From: RPQJ01 sp963754535
Lineage (GTDB): Bacteria; Pseudomonadota; Gammaproteobacteria; Steroidobacterales; Steroidobacteraceae
Assembly (NCBI GenBank): GCA_963754535.1
Contig: CAVWGG010000004.1
Span: 62,001 to 126,000 of the forward strand
Length of the DNA stretch: 64,000 bases
Direction of reading: 5' to 3'
Position numbers and translations under genes: made by a program. Numbering within the stretch: the stretch's first letter is position 1; each line of letters starts with the position of its first letter. Below the pieces are notes generated by a model. The model ran no database searches and had not been told where the DNA came from. It worked only from the letters and a program-made list of their open reading frames with translations. Below, one piece after another: positions 39,015-49,547 of this stretch.

Positions 39015-40228
39015 GCGTCCCGCTCCAGCACGATCTCGCCGCCGCGCACGACCATGCTGCACGGATTGAAGCCGATCCAGTACCCGAGTTCGTCGGGCGT
39101 ATCGATCGACCACGCTGCAAAGTCTGCGCGGAAGCCGGGCGCGATCTGCCCGTGGCGATCGCCCAGGCCCAGGGCGCGGGCAGCATTGCGCGTGACGCCA
39201 TCGAGCACCTCGCCGCTCGTCAGGCCGAACAGGCGGCGTGCCATGTTCATCGCGGTCTGCAGCGAGGCTCCCGGCGCCGAGCCGGGGTTTGCGTCGCTCG
39301 CGACGGCCATCGGCACGCCGTGCGTGCGGAAGTGGTCGATCGGTGGCAGTCGCGGATCGGCGAGGACGTAATACGCGACGGGCAGCAGCACGGCGACGGT
39401 GCCGGCCCGCGCCAGCTCGATCGCGTCGTCTTCGATCGCGTACTCGAGGTGATCGCAGGCGAGCGCGCCGTGACGGGCGGCCATGCGGCTGCCGCCGATG
39501 TTGCTGATCTGCTCGGCATGCAGCCGCACCGGCCAGCCGTGCGCTCTCGCGGCGGTAAAGAGCCGGTCGCATTGCGTCGCGCTGAACGCGATGCTTTCGC
39601 AGTACGCATCGACCATGTCGACCAGTCCGTGCTCGCGCGCGAAGCGTGGCAACCAGTCCCGGCAGACCAGGTCGATGTAGTCGTCCTCGCGTCCCTTGAA
39701 TTCGGGCGGTGTCGCGTGGGCCGCGAGCAACGAAGTCACGACGGTGACGGGTAGCCGCTGCTCCAGCGCGCGGGCCGCGAGCAGCATGCGACGCTCCGAC
39801 TCGAAATCGAGACCGTACCCCGACTTGATCTCGACCGTCGTCACGCCTTCCTGCAGCAGCGCACGCAGGCGCGGCTCGCTGCGTCGCACGAGTTCGTCGA
39901 CACCGGCGGCGCGAGTCGCGCGCACGGTGTTCAGGATGCCGCCGCCTTCACGCGCGATGTCGGCGTAGCTCGTGCCCGCGGTGCGGCGCGCGAATTCCGC
40001 CGCGCGCTGACCGCCGAACACGATGTGCGTGTGGCAGTCGATGAGGCCCGGCGTCAGCCAGCGGCCCGCGAGTTCGATCGTGCGGTCGGGTGCGAGGCCG
40101 GCGGGCAAGTCCTTCGCTGCACCGACCCACGTGATCGTGTCGCCTTCGGTGACGACGGCGCCGTCCGCGATGACGCGGCGATCGTCGTCGCAGGTGAGGA
40201 GGGAGAGGTGGTGCCAGAGGCTGCGCAA
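39011..40228 (-). CDS. hutI: Imidazolonepropionase
   Basis: A 405-residue amidohydrolase opening the imidazolone ring in the third step of histidine degradation. Metal ligands are in DCHTHIVFGG and the later LHAEQIS; KSGYGLDFESE and ASDANPGSAPG complete the active site. The frame is intact, unlike the genes on either side. The start is a TTG at 40228 that directly adjoins a G-rich repeat; the bases before it on the coding strand read like the complement of a ribosome-binding site, so translation initiation here is uncertain. Confidence 0.9.
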   Translation of the reverse strand: MRSLWHHLSLLTCDDDRRVIADGAVVTEGDTITWVGAAKDLPAGLAPDRTIELAGRWLTPGLIDCHTHIVFGGQRAAEFARRTAGTSYADIAREGGGILNTVRATRAAGVDELVRRSEPRLRALLQEGVTTVEIKSGYGLDFESERRMLLAARALEQRLPVTVVTSLLAAHATPPEFKGREDDYIDLVCRDWLPRFAREHGLVDMVDAYCESIAFSATQCDRLFTAARAHGWPVRLHAEQISNIGGSRMAARHGALACDHLEYAIEDDAIELARAGTVAVLLPVAYYVLADPRLPPIDHFRTHGVPMAVASDANPGSAPGASLQTAMNMARRLFGLTSGEVLDGVTRNAARALGLGDRHGQIAPGFRADFAAWSIDTPDELGYWIGFNPCSMVVRGGEIVLERDA

Positions 40229-40232
40229 TGGA

Positions 40233-40266
40233 GGGGTCAGGGGATAGGGGATAGGGGATAGGGGTT
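40233..40266. repeat. G-rich tandem repeat (GGGGATA units) beside the hutI start
   Basis: GGGGATA is repeated three times, flanked by GGGGTCA and ending in GGGGTTAG. A related G-rich tract with GGGGTCAGGGGTTAGTC lies at 42772-42798. Such runs can form G-quadruplexes; origin and function are unknown. Confidence 0.7.
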
Positions 40267-40301
40267 AGTCGGAAGGTACGGCGAGACCGGCGGCGACGGT
40301 G

Positions 40302-40325
40302 TCTTCAATCCAGGAAGAAATGCCT

Positions 40326-40337
<12 letters not shown>
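40302..40337. repeat. Duplicated CTTCAATCCAGGAA unit around the hutU stop codon
   Basis: CTTCAATCCAGGAA occurs at about 40304-40317 and again at 40324-40337, so the last codons of hutU and their stop are copied once just downstream. It looks like a small slippage or insertion scar. Confidence 0.6.
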
Positions 40338-42004
<1,667 letters not shown>

Positions 42005-42059
42005 GGCGGCGTTATATCATTCCGGCCGTCACTGGAGCCGTCCGCTCCCGGAGAGCCGC

Positions 42060-42305
42060 ATGATCCGCGTGTTTTTCATCCTCTCGCTGCTGCAGCTCGT
42101 CGCGTTCTGGAAGATCCTGCCGCGCATGGGGTTCCCCGCCTGGCTCGCGATCATGGCGTCGATCCCGCTCGTGAACCTGATCCTGTTCTACTACCTCGCG
42201 CTGTCGCCCTGGCCGCGCGAAGGTCGCTGGAACGGTCCGGTGGGCGGCCCCGCGGGTGGCCCGGGTGACGGCTCTGGGGACAGTCAAGACGACGCGAAAT
42301 TCTGA
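42060..42305 (+). CDS. Small membrane protein, divergent from hutU
   Basis: An 81-residue protein with two hydrophobic segments (IRVFFILSLLQLVAFWKIL and WLAIMASIPLVNLILFYYLAL) and a Gly/Asp-rich tail. GGAGA upstream supports the ATG at 42060. It resembles the many short two-span proteins of unknown function; no family is identified. Confidence 0.7.
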   Translation: MIRVFFILSLLQLVAFWKILPRMGFPAWLAIMASIPLVNLILFYYLALSPWPREGRWNGPVGGPAGGPGDGSGDSQDDAKF

Positions 42306-42365
42306 TAACGTGCCGCGACATTCGCCGCGCGTCGCGCGGTACGCACACACTTTGAGGACGCAGAC

Positions 42366-42761
42366 ATGGCCGGCCCGAACGCACCCGATCCCCGCATGGA
42401 CGTGAACGACCTTTATCGCGAGGACACCTATTCCGATCGCAAGGTCGGCACGATCCGCGTGCTGACGCCGGTAAAGTCCGACGGCTCGACCGATCCGGCA
42501 CGCGCCTCGGTTTATGTCGGCCAGGCACAGATCATGACGCCCGCCGGCGTGCTGCCGCTGTCGTTCGAAATCCCGGCCACCAACCTCGGAGAGGCCTGCG
42601 AGGGCTTTGCCGAAGGCGCCAAGATCGCTTTCGACGAAACGATGAAGGAACTGCAGGAGATGCGCCGGCAGCAGGCGTCGTCGATCGTGATTCCGGACGC
42701 CGGCGCGGCCGCCGCACTCGGCCAAGGTGCGCCGCCTCGTGGAAAGATCCAGTTCCCCTAG
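42366..42761 (+). CDS. Conserved-looking cytoplasmic protein of unknown function
   Basis: A 131-residue soluble protein. A GAGGA element 8 bp upstream fixes the start. The core (YSDRKVGTIRVLTPVKSDG, ASVYVGQAQIMTPAGVLPLS, EACEGFAEGAKIAFDETMKEL) is mixed beta strands then a helix, with a Gly-rich end. No family recognised; the composition argues against a chance frame. Confidence 0.7.
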   Translation: MAGPNAPDPRMDVNDLYREDTYSDRKVGTIRVLTPVKSDGSTDPARASVYVGQAQIMTPAGVLPLSFEIPATNLGEACEGFAEGAKIAFDETMKELQEMRRQQASSIVIPDAGAAAALGQGAPPRGKIQFP

Positions 42762-42771
42762 GGGAAAGCGA

Positions 42772-42800
42772 CTAGGGGTTGGGGGTCAGGGGTTAGTCAG
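42772..42800. repeat. G-rich tract related to the hutI-adjacent repeat
   Basis: CTAGGGGTTGGGGGTCAGGG and following bases repeat the GGGGTTAG/GGGGTCA pattern of 40233-40266. It lies in a 247-bp gap with no gene. Confidence 0.6.
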
Positions 42801-43008
42801 AGGGCCGGCGATGCCGACCTTCTTGTTCTTGGATCACGTCCAACCACGCGGTCATAGGTCCATTTCCCTATCGATTAACCACTAGTCGGTTGGCCGTAAT
42901 ACGTAGCCGGATCAGTTGGTTGGGTCAAAAGTGAGAGCCAGTTCTGCTGCATAGCAGCAAAACAGGTTTAGGATCATTTCCAGTCGGGTACCGACGGAGG
43001 AGACGATC

Positions 43009-43206
43009 ATGGAAATGACCTGGATGGAAACCTTCCAACTGCTTGGCCTCGACCTCCTGGCCGTCATGTTGCTCGCGCTTGTCGGCCTGGACGTCGTCGA
43101 ACATGCAGTCCATTCGGCCTGGGAGACGGCACGTGCGCGCAAGCCCGGGACACCCAAGGCCGTAGTCGCCCCCCGCGTGAACATCGGCGGCTTCAAGCAC
43201 GTCTGA
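43009..43206 (+). CDS. 65-residue single-span membrane protein
   Basis: A short protein with one hydrophobic helix (LLGLDLLAVMLLALVGLDVV) and a basic tail. A strong GGAGGAG lies 7 bp before the ATG at 43009, so it is probably translated. Function unknown. Confidence 0.65.
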   Translation: MEMTWMETFQLLGLDLLAVMLLALVGLDVVEHAVHSAWETARARKPGTPKAVVAPRVNIGGFKHV

Positions 43207-43237
43207 GTTCGTCACCGGCGGTTCGGCTGACGCCGGC

Positions 43238-43792
43238 TCACCGACCGAGTGCCGCGACACACGCGGCGACGGTTTCCTGCGAATAGTCGGTGAATTGCCC
43301 CGCGCGCGACTTGCGTTGCCGCCATTCCCACGGCGCCACCCGATCGGCGGGTGGCAGGCGCCAGAGTCCCCGTCCCTGGTCGCGCGCCGCTTTCTCGTAC
43401 GCGCAGTACGCGGGTTCGTCGGCATAGCGGCGATACGTCCACGCATTGCCGGTCTTGATCATTGCCGCGTTGATGTCCTGGCCATCGAGCCACACGCGCG
43501 CGACCAGCCGGTCGTAGCGGTCCTGCTCAAACGGTTCCACTTCGACCGCCTTGCCGAAGATCAGCTGCGACAGCGCGGCCTTCGCCGCCTTGCCGTTCGG
43601 CTGGCCGGACTCGGGCGCATCGATCGCGTGGAAGCGGATGCGGATCATCCCGGAGTCGAGCCGGATGTCGGCCGTGTCGCCATCCACCACGCCCACGACG
43701 ACCCCCTGCAGCACCGGGCGGTCACTGGCGACGGCAGCACTGGTCGTGACGACGAGCAGGGCGAACAGCACGGCATGGAGGCGTCTATGCAT
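43238..43792 (-). CDS. Secreted thermonuclease-family endonuclease
   Basis: A 184-residue protein with a signal peptide (VLFALLVVTTSAAVASD). The staphylococcal-nuclease fold is clear: VVGVVDGDTADIRLDSG, IRFHAIDAPESGQPNGKAA with catalytic Asp and Arg residues, and DRLVARVWLDGQDINAAM. The ATG at 43792 directly precedes the signal peptide. Probably degrades extracellular or periplasmic nucleic acid. Confidence 0.9.
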   Translation of the reverse strand: MHRRLHAVLFALLVVTTSAAVASDRPVLQGVVVGVVDGDTADIRLDSGMIRIRFHAIDAPESGQPNGKAAKAALSQLIFGKAVEVEPFEQDRYDRLVARVWLDGQDINAAMIKTGNAWTYRRYADEPAYCAYEKAARDQGRGLWRLPPADRVAPWEWRQRKSRAGQFTDYSQETVAACVAALGR

Positions 43793-43910
43793 GCGCGCAT
43801 TCTGCCCGTGCCGCGAATCTGCCGGAACCGAACTCAAATGCGACGCGGCACGAGGACTTGCGGCGGCTAGCGTAGAGCCGTCGGGCCATGGTGGCCCGGG
43901 AGGCGCACGC

Positions 43911-44363
43911 ATGAAGACCGCACCGACGCTCGATCAATGGCTGACTCGATGGATCCTGTCGCTCATGGCCGTCTCGCTCGTGATCGCAGCGACCGGTGCG
44001 AGCGCGGGCCTGCCGGGCGAGCCGTCCCGCCACTCAAGTTGCCCGGCAGCGTCGGGTCGTGAGCCCTATGCGCCCCGTGGCTTCCTCGGCTACGCCTGCC
44101 GCGACGATCGCTGCAGCTCGCACAAGTCCGGTTTCGACTGGGCCGAGCGCAATGGGATCGCTGACGCTCGTGCCTGCACGTCGCGCAACGACCCAGCGTT
44201 CGCGGAGGGATGCCGCGCCTTCGCTGACGAAGCGGTGACCGCCGAGCAGGCCGGCTTCGAGTGGGCCCGCGAAAACGAACTGGTCGATCGCTGCCACTGC
44301 GCTGGCGCCGGTCCGGGCTTCGAGGCGGGCTGCGCGGCCTACGTCACCGGGTTTGCGCAGTGA
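43911..44363 (+). CDS. Exported protein with a duplicated cysteine motif
   Basis: A 150-residue protein with a signal peptide (SLVIAATGASAG). The mature part has two tandem copies of a pattern, GFDWAERNGIADARAC...GCRAF and GFEWARENELVDRCHC...GCAAY, each with a Trp-Ala, an Asp and paired cysteines, plus an upstream GFLGYACRDDRC. The repeats look disulfide-stabilised. GGGAGG lies 8 bp upstream of the ATG. Function unknown. Confidence 0.75.
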   Translation: MKTAPTLDQWLTRWILSLMAVSLVIAATGASAGLPGEPSRHSSCPAASGREPYAPRGFLGYACRDDRCSSHKSGFDWAERNGIADARACTSRNDPAFAEGCRAFADEAVTAEQAGFEWARENELVDRCHCAGAGPGFEAGCAAYVTGFAQ

Positions 44364-44435
44364 TGGTGGGACGAGTGGTGCGCGGCGTGCGACGAATCGT
44401 TACCGGGGCTCGGGCCGCCCCGCTAAGCTCCCGCG

Positions 44436-45509
44436 GTGACTCTCGACGACCTCCGCCGCAACCGCAACCTGCTCTTCTGGGCGCTGCACACGCTCGGCTG
44501 GAGCGCGTACCTCATCACCCAGTACCTGGGTGCGCTGCTGTATGAGAAGCCGACGTCCTACGTCAAGGTCGTGTTCGCGGCGGCCGCCGGCGGCTTCCTG
44601 CTCTCGGCGCCGCTGCGCTACCTCTATCGCCGCCTCTGGGGACGGCGGTTCGTCCTGGTCGTTCCGGCCGTGCTGTTCGCGTCCTGGTTCGTCGCGCTCT
44701 GCTGGCGCGTCATCATCAACTCGTCGTACCTGCACTGGGTCGAGACCGGGTCGATGGCCGGCGAGCCGTGGTACGGCATCTTCGCCGGCACCCTCAGTTC
44801 GACCTACCTGCTGCTGTGCTGGTCGGGCCTGTACTTCGGCATCAAGTACTACGAGGCGCTGCAGGAGCAGCGCGAATCGATGCTGCGTGCGTCCGCGCTC
44901 GCGCAGGAAGCCCAGGTGAAGATGCTGCGGTACCAGCTGAACCCGCACTTCCTGTTCAACACGCTGAACGCCATCTCGACGCTGATCCTCGACAACCAGG
45001 GCAAGATCGCCAACCAGGCCGTCGGCCGGCTGTCGGATTTCCTGCGCTACACGCTTGACCAGGACCCGATGAAGAAGGTCACGTTGCGACAGGAGCTCGA
45101 CGCGCTGAACCTCTACCTCGGCATCGAGCAGCTGCGCTTCGGCGACCGGCTCAAGCTCGACTACGACATCGACGAGAGCGTCACGCAGGCACTCGTGCCG
45201 TCGCTGGTGCTGCAGCCGCTGGTCGAGAATTCGCTCAAGTACGCCGTTGCACCGCGCGAGGAAGGCGGCCGGCTCCGCATCGAGGCACGCGAAGAGCAGG
45301 GCCGGTTGAAGCTGGTGGTGCAGGACGACGGCCCCGGGCTGCCCGTGGGCGTTGAACTCGGTGCCGGCCGTGGCGTAGGTTTCCGCAATACGCGCGAGCG
45401 GCTTGCCGTCCTCTACGGGGACCAGCAGAAACTCGCCGTGCGCTTTTCCAGGCCGGGCCTTCGGCTCGAGATCACGATGCCATTCGAACGGGCGACGCAA
45501 CCGACATGA
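44436..45509 (+). CDS. LytS/YehU-type sensor histidine kinase
   Basis: A 357-residue membrane sensor. Four hydrophobic helices lie in the first 140 residues, followed by a helical linker and the HisKA_7TM-LytS signature RYQLNPHFLFNTLNAIS (phospho-His), the N box PLVENSLKYAV and the G-rich LVVQDDGPGLP. It starts with GTG and its stop overlaps the response-regulator start. Signal unknown; no amidase or transporter is adjacent. Confidence 0.92.
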   Translation: MTLDDLRRNRNLLFWALHTLGWSAYLITQYLGALLYEKPTSYVKVVFAAAAGGFLLSAPLRYLYRRLWGRRFVLVVPAVLFASWFVALCWRVIINSSYLHWVETGSMAGEPWYGIFAGTLSSTYLLLCWSGLYFGIKYYEALQEQRESMLRASALAQEAQVKMLRYQLNPHFLFNTLNAISTLILDNQGKIANQAVGRLSDFLRYTLDQDPMKKVTLRQELDALNLYLGIEQLRFGDRLKLDYDIDESVTQALVPSLVLQPLVENSLKYAVAPREEGGRLRIEAREEQGRLKLVVQDDGPGLPVGVELGAGRGVGFRNTRERLAVLYGDQQKLAVRFSRPGLRLEITMPFERATQPT

Positions 45510-46348
45510 CCATCCGCACCCTCATCGTTGACGACGAGCCCCTTGCACGACGGGGCCTCGAACTGCGGCTCAAGGATGCAGCCGACATCACCATCGTGCG
45601 CCAGTGCGCCAACGGTCGCGAAGCGATTGCCGCCATCGCCGAGGAAGCGCCGGACCTCATGTTCCTCGACATCCAGATGCCGGGCCTGTCGGGGCTGGAG
45701 GTGGTCGCTCAGGTGCCGCAGGAAAGCATGCCGATGGTCGTGTTCGTGACGGCGTTCGACCGCTACGCCATCAATGCGTTCGAGGCCCACGCGCTCGACT
45801 ACCTGCTCAAGCCCGTGGATGACGCGCGTCTCGCTGCCGCCCTCGACCGGGTGCGCGCGCAGTGGCAGCAGAAGCAGGCGATCGCCCAGCGCGAACAGCT
45901 GATGGCGCTGCTGGCGGACGTGAAGGGCAATGGCGAAATCTCGCCGGAGAGCGCTGCCGCCGCCGCGGGTGCGGCCGACGCACGTCGCTACGCGAAGATG
46001 CTGCCCATCCGTTCGGGCCGCGAGACGATCCGGCTCGACGTGACCACCATCGACTGGATCGATGCCGCGGGCGACTACATGTGCCTGCACGCGGATGGGC
46101 AGACGCACGTGCTGCGCGCCACGATGAAGGAACTCGAGGACATGCTCGATCCGCAGGTGTTCCAGCGCGTGCACCGCTCCACGATCGTCAACCTGGCTCG
46201 CGTGCGCTCGCTGCGGCCGCACCTGAACGGCGAATGCTTCCTCAAGCTGCAGTCGGGGCAGGAATTGAAGCTGAGCCGCAGCTTCCGCGACAAGGTGGAG
46301 ATGCTGCTCGACCGGTCCGGTGTCGCGCCTCACGCCAACCGGGCCTGA
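45506..46348 (+). CDS. LytTR-family response regulator
   Basis: A 280-residue regulator. The receiver (residues 1-120) has the acidic pocket VDDEP, phospho-Asp in FLDIQMPGLSGLEV and the conserved Lys in YLLKPVD. A LytTR DNA-binding domain follows (WIDAAGDYMCLHADGQTHVLRATMKELE-type strands). Its ATG overlaps the kinase stop (ATGA), so kinase and regulator are translated together. The regulated target is not evident here. Confidence 0.92.
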   Translation: MTIRTLIVDDEPLARRGLELRLKDAADITIVRQCANGREAIAAIAEEAPDLMFLDIQMPGLSGLEVVAQVPQESMPMVVFVTAFDRYAINAFEAHALDYLLKPVDDARLAAALDRVRAQWQQKQAIAQREQLMALLADVKGNGEISPESAAAAAGAADARRYAKMLPIRSGRETIRLDVTTIDWIDAAGDYMCLHADGQTHVLRATMKELEDMLDPQVFQRVHRSTIVNLARVRSLRPHLNGECFLKLQSGQELKLSRSFRDKVEMLLDRSGVAPHANRA

Positions 46349-46441
46349 AGGCCGCCTGCCGCAGCTTTGCGACGCCGCGCCAGGGAAGCTCTGCACGGGT
46401 CCGCAAGCGCTCGCGCAGTGTCGCAGGCTGGCGCATCGCAA

Positions 46442-46515
46442 GCGTCCGGTCCGGTACTGTTCCCAGAGCGCGTGTCTGCCTTTCCAAGCTCGGGGAACAG
46501 TACCGGACCGGACGC
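46442..46515 (+). repeat. Hairpin-repeat element C: 28-bp inverted repeat around the conserved 18-nt loop
   Basis: The left arm is 46442-46469, the loop 46470-46487 (GCGTGTCTGCCTTTCCAA) and the right arm 46488-46515. Of the 28 base pairs, 27 match; the A at 46465 is the single mismatch. It lies in the 308-bp gap after the LytTR operon and has the same orientation as copy B, with CGCAAGCG directly before both. I see no other feature in this gap (46349-46656). Confidence 0.92.
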
Positions 46516-46656
46516 GCCAGCGACGACGCCCTGCACTAAGCGGAAATACCCAGCGCGCTAAGTGTCGTTGGCAGCGCCGGCCTCCGACATTTCGATGTGC
46601 GTCGCAAAGTCGAAGAAACGTTCCGCGTTATCCTTGCAAAAGAGGACACGCCGACC

Positions 46657-47424
46657 ATGAGACCCGAGGAACCCGTATCGCGGATCATGACCGAGACGGT
46701 GGTCGTGATCGAAGTCGACCGTCCCGTCAGCGAAGCGCTCGACTGTTTCCTGCAGTATCCAATCCATCACCTGCCCGTCGTTCGCGACAGCCGCCTGGTC
46801 GGGATGCTGAGTTCCGCCGACCTCATCAAGGTGGAGTTCTTCGCGCCGCGAGGCGCGGGTAATCGCGCGGCTTTCCTCGATGCACGTTTCCGCATCGAGC
46901 AGATCATGCGTACGCCCGTCACGAGTCGCCGGCCGTTCACGAGCCTGGACGAAGCGGCCACCCTGATCATCGGGTCAGGCGTGCATGCGATGCCCATCGT
47001 CGACGACGAAGATCGTGTCATCGGGATCGTGACGACGACGGACATCATCCGCGCCCTGCTGCACGGGCCACCCCGGCGCGGCACCGTGGAGGCGGACCTG
47101 GCCCCCGCAGCACCGCCGCAGGAAGACACGCCGGAGGGCCGTGTCTACCACCGCAAGCCGACGGACCAGGAATACGGCGTCGCGCTGCAGGCGGCGGAGG
47201 TGCTGCACGTCGAGGCCCGCGATCCAAAGTTCCTCGGCAAGACGCTGCTGTATCTCGACCAGCGTCGCGCGTACCTGGAGAAAGTGCTGGCCCTGGCCGA
47301 CAGGTACCTCGTGGCCGGGCAGGACGAGCACAACCATGCCCAGTTGCTGAAGTCGATCCTCGCGGCCAAGCGCGTGGAAGAGCACGCGACCGGCACGGCG
47401 CGCGTACCGTTCCCGCTCGAATGA
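46657..47424 (+). CDS. Tandem CBS-domain protein
   Basis: A 255-residue protein with two CBS domains (residues about 5-60 and 75-130; ending in HHLPVVRDSRLVGMLSSADL and HAMPIVDDEDRVIGIVTTTDI), which usually bind adenine nucleotides to sense energy charge. A C-terminal helical part (residues 150-255) is not recognised. The ATG at 46657 is taken; a GTG at 46597 is less likely because AGAGGA lies before the ATG. Confidence 0.88.
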   Translation: MRPEEPVSRIMTETVVVIEVDRPVSEALDCFLQYPIHHLPVVRDSRLVGMLSSADLIKVEFFAPRGAGNRAAFLDARFRIEQIMRTPVTSRRPFTSLDEAATLIIGSGVHAMPIVDDEDRVIGIVTTTDIIRALLHGPPRRGTVEADLAPAAPPQEDTPEGRVYHRKPTDQEYGVALQAAEVLHVEARDPKFLGKTLLYLDQRRAYLEKVLALADRYLVAGQDEHNHAQLLKSILAAKRVEEHATGTARVPFPLE

Positions 47425-47436
47425 CGGGCTGACGTC

Positions 47437-49482
47437 CTACAACCGTGCCGCCAGTCGCGATCCCTGGTCGATCGCGCGCTTCGCGTCGAGCTCGGCGGCG
47501 ACGTCCGCGCCACCAATCTTGTGCACGGTGACGCCGGCGTTCTGCAGCGGTTCGTACAACTCGCACAGCGACTCCTGTCCCGCGCAAAGCACCACGTTGT
47601 CGACCTCGAGCAGGGTGGGCTTGGCGCGTGCCTCGCCGAAGCTCACGCGCAAGCCGCGTTCGTCGACGCCCTCGTAGTTCACGCCACCCATCATCTCGAC
47701 GCGCTTCATGCGCAGCGCCGCCCGGTGAATCCAGCCGGTGGTCTTGCCGAGGCCCTTGCCGAGCGGCGTGGACTTGCGCTGCAGCAGGTAGACCTGGCGG
47801 ACGGGCGGTTCGATCGCAGGCGTGGCCAGGCCGCTGCGCGCGGTTGCCGGATCGGTCACGCCCCATTCGCGCTGCCACGCGGCGAGGTCGAGGGCGCTGG
47901 AATGCCCGGCCGAGACGAGGAACTCGGCAACGTCGAAACCGATGCCACCGGCACCGATCACGGCGACGCGCGGCCCGCATTCGTGACGGCCCAGCAGGAC
48001 GTCGGCATACCCGAGCACGCGGCCCGAGGCGCGGTGCTCGTCGGCCCCGGGAATCGATGGATTGCGGGGCGTCACGCCGGTCGCCAGCACCACTTCGTCA
48101 TAGCCGCTGTCGCGCAGCAGCGGGACGTCGGCGCGCACGCCCAGCCGCACGTTGACGCCCGTGACCTGCAGTCGCCGCCGGAAGTAGCGCAGCGTCTCGG
48201 CGAACTCTTCCTTGCCCGGCACGCGCCTGGCCAGGTTGAACTGGCCGCCGATCTCGGCGGCGGAATCGAACAGGTCGACCTGGTGGCCTCGCTCGGCGAG
48301 CACGGTGGCGCATGCGAGTCCGGCAGGACCGGCGCCGACGACTGCGAATTTCCTCTGCTTCTGCGCCGGTTCGTAGCGCAGTTCCGTTTCGTGGCCGGCG
48401 CGCGGGTTGACCAGGCACGAGGCGATCCTGCGCTGGAAGACGTGATCGAGGCAGGCCTGGTTGCAGGCGATGCACGTGTTGATTTCGTCCGCGCGCCCCG
48501 CAGCCGCCTTGTTCACGAAGTCCGGGTCTGCCAGCAGTGGACGCGCCATCGACACCATGTCGGCATCGCCGCCCGCAATAATCTGCTCGGCGACGTCGGG
48601 TGCGTTGATGCGATTGGTCGCGCACAGCGGAATGCCGACCTGGCCTTTCAGCTTGCGTGTCACCCATGCAAACGCCGCGCGCGGCACCGACGTCGCGATC
48701 GTGGGCACGCGGGCTTCGTGCCAGCCGATGCCGGTGTTGATGATCGTCGCGCCCGCGCGTTCGATCGCCTGCGCCAGTTGCACGACTTCGTTCCAGTCGC
48801 TGCCCTCGGGCACGAGGTCCAGCATCGAGAGCCGGTAGACGAGGATGAAGTCCTTGCCCACGGCCTCGCGCGTGCGCGCAACGATCTCGATCGGCAACCG
48901 GATCCGGTTCGCGAAACTGCCACCCCAGCCGTCGGTGCGCCGGTTCGTGTGCGCCGCGATGAACTGGTTGATGAAGTAGCCCTCGGATCCCATGATCTCG
49001 ACGCCGTCGTACCCAGCCTCGCGCGCAAGCGATGCGCAGCGCACGAAAGCGCGGATCTGCCGCTCGATCCCGCGCTCGCTCAGTGCCCGCGGGGTGAACG
49101 GCGAAATCGGCGACTTCAAGCGCGTGGGTGCGACGGCCAGCGGGTGGTAGCCGTACCGGCCCGTGTGCAGGATCTGCAGCGCGATGTGGCCGCCTTCGGC
49201 GTGCACGGCATCCGTGATCGGGCGATGCCGTGCGGCGGCGGCACGGGTCGTGAGGCGGCCGGAGAAGGGCGCTGCCCAGCCTTCGATGTTCGGTGCAAAC
49301 CCGCCGGTCACGATCAGGCCGACGCCGCCGCGCGCACGCTCCGCGAAATAGGACTCGAGGCGCGTGAATTTCTTCGGGTCGTCTTCGAGTCCGGTGTGCA
49401 TCGAGCCCATGAGGACTCGATTGCGCAGCTTCACGAAGCCGAGGTCGAGGGGTGCGAGCAGGCGCGGATAGGGCGAGTTCAT
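47437..49482 (-). CDS. fadH: NADPH-dependent 2,4-dienoyl-CoA reductase
   Basis: A 681-residue iron-sulfur flavoenzyme that reduces 2,4-dienoyl-CoA during oxidation of unsaturated fatty acids. The N-terminal FMN barrel (1-330) carries MGSEGYFINQF; the 4Fe-4S cysteines are in CIACNQACLDHVF and the later CLVNP; the FAD/NADPH half has VVGAGPAGLACA and VIGAGGIGFDVAEFL. Length equals E. coli FadH (about 670). It ends 12 bp from the converging CBS gene. Confidence 0.93.
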   Translation of the reverse strand: MNSPYPRLLAPLDLGFVKLRNRVLMGSMHTGLEDDPKKFTRLESYFAERARGGVGLIVTGGFAPNIEGWAAPFSGRLTTRAAAARHRPITDAVHAEGGHIALQILHTGRYGYHPLAVAPTRLKSPISPFTPRALSERGIERQIRAFVRCASLAREAGYDGVEIMGSEGYFINQFIAAHTNRRTDGWGGSFANRIRLPIEIVARTREAVGKDFILVYRLSMLDLVPEGSDWNEVVQLAQAIERAGATIINTGIGWHEARVPTIATSVPRAAFAWVTRKLKGQVGIPLCATNRINAPDVAEQIIAGGDADMVSMARPLLADPDFVNKAAAGRADEINTCIACNQACLDHVFQRRIASCLVNPRAGHETELRYEPAQKQRKFAVVGAGPAGLACATVLAERGHQVDLFDSAAEIGGQFNLARRVPGKEEFAETLRYFRRRLQVTGVNVRLGVRADVPLLRDSGYDEVVLATGVTPRNPSIPGADEHRASGRVLGYADVLLGRHECGPRVAVIGAGGIGFDVAEFLVSAGHSSALDLAAWQREWGVTDPATARSGLATPAIEPPVRQVYLLQRKSTPLGKGLGKTTGWIHRAALRMKRVEMMGGVNYEGVDERGLRVSFGEARAKPTLLEVDNVVLCAGQESLCELYEPLQNAGVTVHKIGGADVAAELDAKRAIDQGSRLAARL

Positions 49483-49547
49483 GGCCGGCAGCTTAAGTTG
49501 TCGCGCTCCTCCGTGGTACTGTCCCGGGATCGCTCCGGGGAGGTTTC

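Noticed and set aside
46597..46656. Upstream extension of the CBS-domain protein
   Set aside because: The extra 20 residues start from a GTG without a ribosome-binding site, while the ATG at 46657 has an AGAGGA before it and matches the domain start.
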